The notes beneath the pieces were generated by a model. That model had not been told where the DNA came from. It made no database searches and worked only from the letters and a program-made list of their open reading frames with translations. The position numbers and the translations under genes are program-made. Shown one piece after another: positions 32,152 through 37,863 of a DNA stretch of 37,863 nt. Within the stretch, counting starts at the first letter, position 1, and every line of letters starts with the position of its first letter. Origin of the DNA: Candidatus Anaerostipes avistercoris. Lineage in GTDB: Bacteria; Bacillota; Clostridia; Lachnospirales; Lachnospiraceae. The stretch covers positions 1 to 37,863 of the forward strand of contig DWWD01000047.1 in assembly GCA_019119895.1 (NCBI GenBank). Direction: 5' to 3'.

Positions 32152-32166
32152 CAGGAATCATTCCTG
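32152..32166. repeat. 15-base perfect palindrome upstream of pstS Pho boxes
   Basis: CAGGAATCATTCCTG is symmetrical around one central base. Its one-base centre makes an RNA hairpin unlikely, so a dimeric protein binding site is the better reading. It lies 26 bases upstream of the first Pho-box-like repeat. Confidence 0.45.
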
Positions 32167-32174
32167 TTTTAGAC

Positions 32175-32217
32175 AAAAAATCAGCCGCTGTCCCGGGTTT
32201 TCTTCCGAAACAACGGC
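32175..32217 (-). terminator. Terminator after pyrC
   Basis: On the minus strand a 13-base stem (GCCGTTGTTTCGG / CCGGGACAGCGGC) pairs throughout when G-U pairs are allowed. A run of six T follows. It separates ppk1-pyrC from the pst operon. Confidence 0.8.
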
Positions 32218-32227
32218 ATATTTCCTA

Positions 32228-33487
32228 TCATTCCACGACTTTTCCATCGCAGATGGTATATTTTACTTTTCCTTTGAGTTTCCATCCGGTAAACGGAGAA
32301 TTGCTTGCTTTGGATTTGTAATCTTTTACAATCCATTCCTCCTCGGGATCAAAGATCACCAGATCCGCCGGGCATCCTTCCTGAAGGCGTCCCTGAGGCA
32401 GATGATATAATTTTGCCGGATTGAGAGTCATCTTCTCCAGAAGTTCCATCATGGACAGATATCCCTTATCCACCAGTTCGGTAATTCCAAGACCGAGTGA
32501 TGTCTCCAGACCTGTAATACCGCTTGGGGCTTCTGCAAGGCTCTTTTCCTTCTCTTCTTTCGAATGAGGCGCATGATCAGTAGCTATGATCTCGATGGTG
32601 CCCTCCTGAAGGCCTTTGATGATACGCATCCTGTCTTCCTCGGTACGAAGAGGAGGGTTCATTCTTGCCAGAGTTCCGTATTTCAAAACCGCTTCCTCCG
32701 TCAGTGTAAAATGATGAGGCGAAGCTTCCGCCGTCACATTGGCACCTTTTTCTTTTGCCACTTTTACATACTCTACTGCCTGGGCGGAACTGATATGCTG
32801 GATATCCACCGATGCTCCGGTCTCCAGCGCCAGCCGGCAGTCTCTCTTCACCATAACGGCTTCCGCCAGATATGACGCGCCGCCGTATCCCAGCTGCTCT
32901 GAAACCTTTCCCTGATTAACTCCCGGCTGTTTGATATAAGCCGGATCTTCCTCATGAAGGCTGATCGGAACATCCAGTTCCTTTGCCTTCTCCATGGCTT
33001 TCCGAACAATATCTTCATCCATCAGCGGAATCCCGTCATCGGTAAATCCTCTCACGCCTGCCTTATACAGGGCGTCCATATCCACCAGTTCTTTCCCCTG
33101 GAATCCTTTGGATACCGCGGCTGCCTGAAGAACTTTGACCGGAAGTTTTTCACAACGTTTCGCGATTTCCTCATAGATTTCCACAGAATCCACTACCGGT
33201 TTTGTATTTGCCATGCAGACAACCGTCGTAAACCCTCCTGCTGCCGCCGCTGCTGCTCCGGTTGTCAGATCTTCCTTATAAGTAAAGCCCGGATCGCGGA
33301 AATGAACATGGACATCAATCAGTCCCGGAGCCACAATACTGCCCCCGGCGTCGATGACCTGACAGTCATCCGCCGCGTCTTCTACCTTTCCGATTTTTAT
33401 AATCCGGTTTCCATCCAGCAGAACATCTCCTGTCTGATCAAATCCCGTCTCCGGGTCCATAACCCTTCCATTTCGAATCCAAATCAT
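32228..33487 (-). CDS. pyrC: Dihydroorotase (class I PyrC)
   Basis: About 419 residues; cyclises carbamoyl aspartate to dihydroorotate in pyrimidine synthesis. Zinc ligands H60 and H62 are in DVHVHFRDPG; the TDHAPHSKEEK block holds the catalytic aspartate; ANTKPV and ASPHHFTLTEE are also family motifs. The sequence encodes two adjacent ATGs (33490 and 33487); the second has better spacing from GGAGG and is chosen. The gene starts about 16 bases after ppk1 and is alone, without other pyr genes. Confidence 0.93.
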   Translation of the reverse strand: MIWIRNGRVMDPETGFDQTGDVLLDGNRIIKIGKVEDAADDCQVIDAGGSIVAPGLIDVHVHFRDPGFTYKEDLTTGAAAAAAGGFTTVVCMANTKPVVDSVEIYEEIAKRCEKLPVKVLQAAAVSKGFQGKELVDMDALYKAGVRGFTDDGIPLMDEDIVRKAMEKAKELDVPISLHEEDPAYIKQPGVNQGKVSEQLGYGGASYLAEAVMVKRDCRLALETGASVDIQHISSAQAVEYVKVAKEKGANVTAEASPHHFTLTEEAVLKYGTLARMNPPLRTEEDRMRIIKGLQEGTIEIIATDHAPHSKEEKEKSLAEAPSGITGLETSLGLGITELVDKGYLSMMELLEKMTLNPAKLYHLPQGRLQEGCPADLVIFDPEEEWIVKDYKSKASNSPFTGWKLKGKVKYTICDGKVVE

Positions 33488-33506
33488 CATACAGCCTCCT
33501 TATTCT

Positions 33507-35639
33507 TTATTTTGTATGTTTCTGAAAGATTCTCCGGCCTACAGAAGCAAAGAATCCTCTTTTCTTCTGTTTCGGTTTTCTCTGGTGCCGTCTCGCGTCT
33601 CTCATAAAATAATTCTGGGAACTTAACGGTTCGTCTCCTCTCTTCCTTTTGGAAACATATTCGCCGCTGGACAAGAGTCTGGTTGCCTGTACATTATCTT
33701 TCTTCAGGATTTCAATCATTTCCGCCAGCCGCTCTCTGAGAGCCGGATCATAAATCGGGCAGGCTACCTCAACTCTTCGCTTGGTATTGCGCGTCATCAT
33801 GTCTGCGGAAGAAATAAAGATTTCCAGATCCTGTCCGGAACCAAAACTGTAAATCCTTGAATGTTCGAGAAATCTTCCTACAATGCTTTCCACCTGAATG
33901 TTTTCTGTTTTGCCCGGGATTCCCGGACGGATGCAGCAGATTCCGCGGACCAGCAGGAAAATCGGCACTCCCGCGCAGGATGCCTCCGCCAGAGCGTCGA
34001 TGATCTGACGGTCTGTCAAAGAATTCATCTTCATAAAGATTCCGCATGGCTGGAAGCTCTCTGCCTTCATCTTCTCCCGGTGTATGTATTTGATGATATT
34101 ATTCTTAAGGCTGGTCGGCGCCACCAGCAGATGCTCATACTCACCGTCCAGATTAAAAACCGAAATATTATGGAAAAACCTGGTGGCATCCTGACCAATA
34201 GCTTTGGAGGCCGTCAGCAGACTTAAATCCGTGTAGATCTTCGACGTGCTTTCGTTATAATTTCCTGTTCCAATCTGGGTAATATAATAAATACCCCTGC
34301 TGTTCTTCTTGGTAATCAGGCAGACTTTGGAATGTACTTTATAGTCCTCGATACCGTACATTACTTTGCAGCCTGCCTCTTCCAGCACCTCTGAATAATT
34401 AATATTGTTCTGCTCGTCAAATCGGGCCCGCAGTTCCATCAGCACAATGACTTCTTTTCCGTTTTCCGCAGCCTCGCATAAGTATTTTACAATCTTTGCC
34501 TGTTTTGCCAGACGGTAAATCGTGATTTTAATCGATATCGTTTCCCGGTCTCTGGCGCTCTCTTTCAAAAGCTGTACAAAACTGTCAATGCTCTCAAATG
34601 GAAAAGAAAGCAGCTTATCTCCCTGGAGCACCTGTTTCGTCACTGACTCTCCCGGAATCAGATCACGGTTCAGGGCCGGCTCAAACGGTTTATAACTTCC
34701 TTTCTTTTTCTGTTCCTCCGGCATTCTGTCCGTCAGCTGATATACATATTTCATATCCAGAGGAGTCAGGCTCTTAAATACTTCTTTCCTGGAGATATCC
34801 AGTTTCTTCATTAAATATTTCTCGATCCACTTGCTTCCTCTGCGGTAAAATTCCAGACGGACAGGATGCAGTCTGCTCCGAAGCTTAATGATCTGGCGCA
34901 TATGTTCCCTGTAGTCGTCTGTATTTTCATAAATTTCATCATCCGGATTAATATCCGCACTTCTGGTCACACAGAGAATGGTTTTGTCCTCCACTGTATA
35001 ATTGCGGAACAGCATATCACAGTACTGGGCGATGATATCCTCCAGAAGTACGAATCTGGTTCCCTCTCCTTCCAGAAAAACCATTCGATCCATGTCTTTC
35101 GGCATAGCGATGATCCCAAAAGATTCTTTATCTTTCTTTTTCAGCAGGAGTCCGATATGTATCACCTTATTGGGGATATGAGGAAACGGATGCTGTTTTC
35201 CGATGACAATCGGAGAAAGCACCGGCAGAAGCATCACTTCAAAATAATTTTTCAGATACTGCTTCTCCTCTATACTGAGATCTGCAAATGCGCACTGCTT
35301 GATTCCCTGCTTTTCCAGTTCTTCCGAAACATCCGCAAAGATCTGATCCCTCAGTCGGTACAGGGGATCCATCCTTTCCGCTATCTTTGTCAGCTGCTCA
35401 TCCGGTGTCAGATTGGAACGGATGTCGTGATGATGGTCATGGATGATACTCATTTCATGAATGCTCCCCACTCTGACCATATAAAACTCATCCAGGTTGT
35501 TTGTAAATATTTCCAGAAATTTTAATCGTTCAAAAATCGGGACGGATTTTTTTCCCGCCTCCCTTAAAACTCTCTCATTAAATTTCAGCCAGGACAATTC
35601 TCTGTCCTGTGTGTAAGAATAATCGTAGTTCTTACCCAT
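33507..35639 (-). CDS. ppk1: Polyphosphate kinase 1
   Basis: A 710-residue enzyme that reversibly moves the gamma phosphate of ATP onto polyphosphate. Domains: N-terminal helical part (RELSWLKFNERVL, NNLDEFYMVRV), head domain, and two phospholipase-D-like C domains. The autophosphorylated histidine is in DYKVHSKVCLIT, and the second active-site histidine is in RFLEHSRIYSFG. IGTGNYNESTSKIYTDL is a diagnostic stretch. The C-terminal 60 residues are lysine/arginine-rich and extend past the usual end. The start has a GGAGG site. Its position next to pst-pho links phosphate import and storage, although a Pho box in front of it was not found. Confidence 0.95.
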   Translation of the reverse strand: MGKNYDYSYTQDRELSWLKFNERVLREAGKKSVPIFERLKFLEIFTNNLDEFYMVRVGSIHEMSIIHDHHHDIRSNLTPDEQLTKIAERMDPLYRLRDQIFADVSEELEKQGIKQCAFADLSIEEKQYLKNYFEVMLLPVLSPIVIGKQHPFPHIPNKVIHIGLLLKKKDKESFGIIAMPKDMDRMVFLEGEGTRFVLLEDIIAQYCDMLFRNYTVEDKTILCVTRSADINPDDEIYENTDDYREHMRQIIKLRSRLHPVRLEFYRRGSKWIEKYLMKKLDISRKEVFKSLTPLDMKYVYQLTDRMPEEQKKKGSYKPFEPALNRDLIPGESVTKQVLQGDKLLSFPFESIDSFVQLLKESARDRETISIKITIYRLAKQAKIVKYLCEAAENGKEVIVLMELRARFDEQNNINYSEVLEEAGCKVMYGIEDYKVHSKVCLITKKNSRGIYYITQIGTGNYNESTSKIYTDLSLLTASKAIGQDATRFFHNISVFNLDGEYEHLLVAPTSLKNNIIKYIHREKMKAESFQPCGIFMKMNSLTDRQIIDALAEASCAGVPIFLLVRGICCIRPGIPGKTENIQVESIVGRFLEHSRIYSFGSGQDLEIFISSADMMTRNTKRRVEVACPIYDPALRERLAEMIEILKKDNVQATRLLSSGEYVSKRKRGDEPLSSQNYFMRDARRHQRKPKQKKRGFFASVGRRIFQKHTK

Positions 35640-35676
35640 CGCGAGTCCTCCATCTTATTACTCTGTCATATGGCAA

Positions 35677-35710
35677 AGAAATCCCGGACTCTTACGCTTC
35701 CGGGATTTCT
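35677..35710 (-). terminator. Terminator between glyS and ppk1
   Basis: The perfect stem AGAAATCCCGG / CCGGGATTTCT has a 12-base loop. On the minus strand the tail is TTGCC, so termination may be incomplete and some glyS transcripts could continue into ppk1. Confidence 0.65.
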
Positions 35711-35716
35711 GATTGT

Positions 35717-37105
35717 TTAAAATGCAAATTTTTCTTCAAAATAATCTTTCAGATCTTCTATTTTGATTCGTTCCTGCTCCATCGTATCACGGTCGCGGAC
35801 AGTGACTGCCCCGTCTTCCAGGGAATCAAAATCAAACGTCACGCAATACGGTGTACCGATTTCATCCTGACGACGGTAACGTTTTCCAATATTTCCACGC
35901 TCATCAAACTCACAATTATAGTATTTTACTAATTCTTCATAGACTTTCAGCGCCTCTCCGCTTAATTTCTTGGACAGCGGGAGGATTCCGATCTTCACCG
36001 GAGCGATTGCAGGATGGAAACGGAGAACGGTTCTTGTATCCCCGCCTTCCAGCACTTCCTCATCATATGCTGAACATAAAAACGCCAGCGTTACACGATC
36101 CGCTCCCAGAGAAGGTTCGATAACATACGGAATATAACGTTCTTTTTTCTCAGGATCAAAGTAAGTCAGATCTTCACCGGATGTATTCTGATGCTGTGTC
36201 AGGTCGTAATCTGTACGGTCAGCGATTCCCCATAATTCGCCCCATCCGAATGGGAAGAGGAACTCGATGTCAGAAGTCGCTTTGGAATAATGAGATAACT
36301 CTTCCTGCTCATGATCGCGGACTCTCATTTCTTCATCTTTAATCCCCAGATCTTTCAGCCACTTGATACAGAACTCTTTCCAATACTCAAACCATTCCAG
36401 ATCGGTATCCGGCTCGCAGAAGAATTCCAGCTCCATCTGTTCAAATTCACGGGTACGGAATGTGAAGTTTCCAGGTGTGATCTCATTTCGGAAAGATTTT
36501 CCGATCTGACCGATACCAAACGGGATTTTCTTTCTGGATGTACGCTGTACATTTTTAAAGTTGACAAAAATACCCTGTGCCGTTTCCGGCCGGAGATATA
36601 CTGTGCTCTTTGCGTCTTCTGTAACGCCCTGGAATGTCTTAAACATCAGATTGAATTCTCTGATTTCTGTAAAATTCTTCTTTCCGCAGGACGGACATGC
36701 AATGTCATGTTCTTTGATGAATTCTTCCATCTGTTCTTTTGACCATCCGTCAACGGAACCTTCCAGTTCCATGTCATGTTCATGCATGTAATCTTCGATC
36801 AGCTTATCCGCGCGGAAACGCTCATGACATTCTTTACAGTCCATCAGCGGATCGGAAAAACTTCCAAGATGACCAGATGCCACCCATGTCTGAGGGTTCA
36901 TTAAGATGGCGCAGTCCACGCCGACGTTGTAAGGGCTTTCCTGAATGAATTTTTTCCACCATAATTTTTTTACATTGTTCTTTAATTCTACACCGAGATT
37001 TCCATAATCCCATGTGTTTGCCAATCCACCGTAGATCTCAGAGCCGCTGTATACGAATCCTCGAACCTTTGCCAGGTTGACGATTTTTTCCATTGTTAAT
37101 TCCAT
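35717..37105 (-). CDS. glyS: Glycyl-tRNA synthetase, alpha2 class II type
   Basis: A 462-residue enzyme charging tRNA-Gly, of the dimeric single-chain type, not the bacterial alpha2beta2 type. Class II motifs: motif 1 region [18 protein letters not shown], motif 2 [19 protein letters not shown], motif 3 [15 protein letters not shown] pair of cysteine clusters (CKECHE and CPSCGK) in the insertion could hold zinc. The C-terminal anticodon-binding domain ends the protein. The ribosome site is GAGG. A near-consensus promoter precedes it; no T-box leader was seen. Confidence 0.95.
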   Translation of the reverse strand: MELTMEKIVNLAKVRGFVYSGSEIYGGLANTWDYGNLGVELKNNVKKLWWKKFIQESPYNVGVDCAILMNPQTWVASGHLGSFSDPLMDCKECHERFRADKLIEDYMHEHDMELEGSVDGWSKEQMEEFIKEHDIACPSCGKKNFTEIREFNLMFKTFQGVTEDAKSTVYLRPETAQGIFVNFKNVQRTSRKKIPFGIGQIGKSFRNEITPGNFTFRTREFEQMELEFFCEPDTDLEWFEYWKEFCIKWLKDLGIKDEEMRVRDHEQEELSHYSKATSDIEFLFPFGWGELWGIADRTDYDLTQHQNTSGEDLTYFDPEKKERYIPYVIEPSLGADRVTLAFLCSAYDEEVLEGGDTRTVLRFHPAIAPVKIGILPLSKKLSGEALKVYEELVKYYNCEFDERGNIGKRYRRQDEIGTPYCVTFDFDSLEDGAVTVRDRDTMEQERIKIEDLKDYFEEKFAF

Positions 37106-37146
37106 AAGTTTTCTACCTCTTTTTTGTACTTTCTTTATATTGTTCC

Positions 37147-37175
37147 ATTGTATCTTGTAATGAATATTTTTTCAA
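37147..37175 (-). promoter_or_regulatory. glyS promoter
   Basis: TTGAAA (37175-37170) and TACAAT (37152-37147) have a 17-base spacer. The start site would be about 35-40 bases before the ATG, too short a leader for a T-box. Confidence 0.8.
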
Positions 37176-37252
37176 GATGTATTTCTTTTAAATGTTTCTT
37201 TTTAATATACCAAATATACTAATTGGCTATTACTTTTTTTTTTCATTTATAT

Positions 37253-37258
37253 TATAAT
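37253..37258 (+). promoter_or_regulatory. -10 box of the XRE regulator gene
   Basis: A perfect TATAAT lies 46 bases before the XRE start codon. The -35 region is a T-rich tract without a clear TTGACA, so the promoter may be weak or regulated. CCAA...TTGG (37210-37226) nearby is only a loose dyad. Confidence 0.45.
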
Positions 37259-37304
37259 GCTTATATTAACAACTTAGGAGATATGAAGAAAGGGAAATTA
37301 GACC

Positions 37305-37637
37305 ATGTATCAAATTGATTATACCAATGTTGGTAAACGAATGAAAACTTTACGTAAACAAGCAGGTTACACCCAGGAGCAGATTGCAGACGCATTGGAC
37401 GTAACGGTTGCCTTCATCAGCAACATTGAAAATGACCGTGTTAAGATGAATCTGAGAGTTCTATCTTATTACGCAAAACTTCTGAATGTTTCAATCGATT
37501 ACCTGCTCCGTCCGGAGACAAATGAAAACGGCGAGAAGGATAATGTGCTGAACAAAGAAATCCTTCGTCTTCTCGAGAAGTTTTCTACAGAAGACAAAGA
37601 AAAATTTGTTAAAGTACTGCGTATTTTATGCAAATAG
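37305..37637 (+). CDS. XRE-family transcriptional regulator
   Basis: A 110-residue DNA-binding protein. The helix-turn-helix spans about 8-65: GKRMKTLRKQAGYTQEQIAD, ALDVTVAFISNIENDR, ending NVSIDYLLRP. The C-terminal 40 residues are charged and short, with no peptidase or ligand domain. Its ribosome site is GAAAGGG. It is divergent from glyS, and no obvious toxin or phage gene is adjacent, so its target may be chromosomal genes or itself. Confidence 0.9.
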   Translation: MYQIDYTNVGKRMKTLRKQAGYTQEQIADALDVTVAFISNIENDRVKMNLRVLSYYAKLLNVSIDYLLRPETNENGEKDNVLNKEILRLLEKFSTEDKEKFVKVLRILCK

Positions 37638-37656
37638 TCTCCCATTCAGGGACGAG

Positions 37657-37699
37657 AAAATCCAGGGCTGTCCGAAACCGGAAGGTCCTGGATTTTTTT
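37657..37699 (+). terminator. Terminator of the XRE gene
   Basis: The stem AAAATCCAGG / CCTGGATTTT has a 20-base loop and is followed by a T run. The T run is also the left arm of the 28-base palindrome at 37693-37720. Confidence 0.8.
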
Positions 37700-37720
37700 A
37701 TTTCCTAGGAAATAAAAAAA
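37693..37720. repeat. 28-base perfect palindrome
   Basis: Symmetrical around CCTAGG: T7, A, TTTCCTAGGAAA, T, A7. It overlaps the T run of the XRE terminator. As DNA it could be a protein site; as part of the transcript end, it extends the T tract on one strand and mirrors it on the other, allowing termination from either side. Confidence 0.7.
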
Positions 37721-37739
37721 ACGCTCCGCGAAGATCGCA

Positions 37740-37807
37740 CTGCGGCGGAACGGAAACTGCCGCTCATGCGCCCCGCCGCAGGCGGAGAATCCTGCAAAGC
37801 AGGATTC
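37740..37807. repeat. GC-rich double-hairpin element at right edge
   Basis: The first hairpin has perfect arms CTGCGGCGG (37740-37748) and CCGCCGCAG (37773-37781). The second has AGAATCCTGC / GCAGGATTCT with an AAA loop (37786-37807), followed by TTTCTTG. The GC content is far above the neighbouring sequence and no gene is visible from 37638 to the end. It could be a dispersed intergenic repeat or the leader/terminator of an RNA. Confidence 0.5.
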
Positions 37808-37863
37808 TTTCTTGTGTCAGATCTTACATTACGGTTCCGGAAGGAAGACCTGGGATTTGAATT

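Noticed and set aside
33769-34226. Overlapping frames inside ppk1
   Set aside because: Both lie within the conserved phospholipase-D-like domains of Ppk1 and show no independent signals.
37105-37200. T-box leader upstream of glyS
   Set aside because: The predicted start site leaves about 40 bases of leader, and no T-box core or antiterminator is visible.
37606-37860. 84-codon plus-strand frame at the right edge
   Set aside because: Runs through the XRE terminator, the palindrome and the GC-rich hairpins; no ribosome site and no protein-like pattern.

Overview
This window looks like chromosomal DNA from a Gram-positive Clostridia, most likely a gut Lachnospiraceae (Blautia / Dorea / Mediterraneibacter type). 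The basis is gene content and sequence style: strong AGGAGG ribosome sites, consensus TTGACA/TATAAT promoters with 17-base spacers, tRNA without encoded CCA, a CIRCE-controlled clpB, lipoproteins with simple lipoboxes, many short-loop bidirectional terminators, and a single-chain alpha2-type glycyl-tRNA synthetase. The genus is an inference; no rRNA or marker search was possible. Most genes are housekeeping, and there is no prophage, CRISPR array or intact transposon.

Layout. 1-549: no confident gene; a hairpin repeat, a leftward promoter with a dyad operator in a 19-base spacer, and a possible degraded transposase tail. 550-4688 (minus): nucleic-acid maintenance genes (23S rRNA methyltransferase, phosphodiesterase, XTP/dITP pyrophosphatase, THUMP methyltransferase) and a rhodanese. 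4808-6123 (minus): a 56-residue Asn/Gln/Lys-rich protein absent from simple ORF calls and an EamA transporter, separated by a candidate small RNA. 6124-6472: intergenic block with overlapping divergent promoters and a tandem array of 11-base TGACT units inside an inverted repeat. 6473-7828: DUF1189 and DJ-1/PfpI genes. 7996-9062 (plus): tRNA-Arg(CCT) and a diacylglycerol-kinase-like enzyme. 9056-11647 (minus): operon ung / HAD phosphatase / D,D-carboxypeptidase. 11748-13672 (plus): ClC antiporter and a FeoA-like protein. 13728-16313: clpB with CIRCE. 16576-17639 (plus): two extracytoplasmic proteins of unknown function. 17699-19309 (minus): NlpC/P60 peptidase and an alpha/beta hydrolase. 19496-20371: lipoprotein. 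20434-24188 (minus): amino-acid ABC transporter followed by citrate synthase. 24412-25887 (plus): secreted glucosaminidase.

25937-32024 is a complete phosphate module on the minus strand, in transcription order pstS-pstC-pstA-pstB-phoU-phoB-phoR, tightly packed and preceded by Pho-box-like TTTACA/TTAACA repeats. Directly upstream on the same strand lie pyrC and ppk1 (polyphosphate kinase), so phosphate uptake, sensing and storage are clustered. glyS (35717-37105) and a divergent XRE regulator (37305-37637) close the window, followed by a 28-base perfect palindrome and a GC-rich hairpin repeat.

The most unusual observation is the PstS protein. Its sequence motifs are in circularly permuted order: the SREDGSGTR segment, which normally follows the SWGDI segment, sits at the mature N terminus, and the protein ends at SWGDIK. 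Other items worth checking are the TGACT array, the two candidate short plus-strand transcripts around the EamA gene, and the hairpin-type repeats at both edges.
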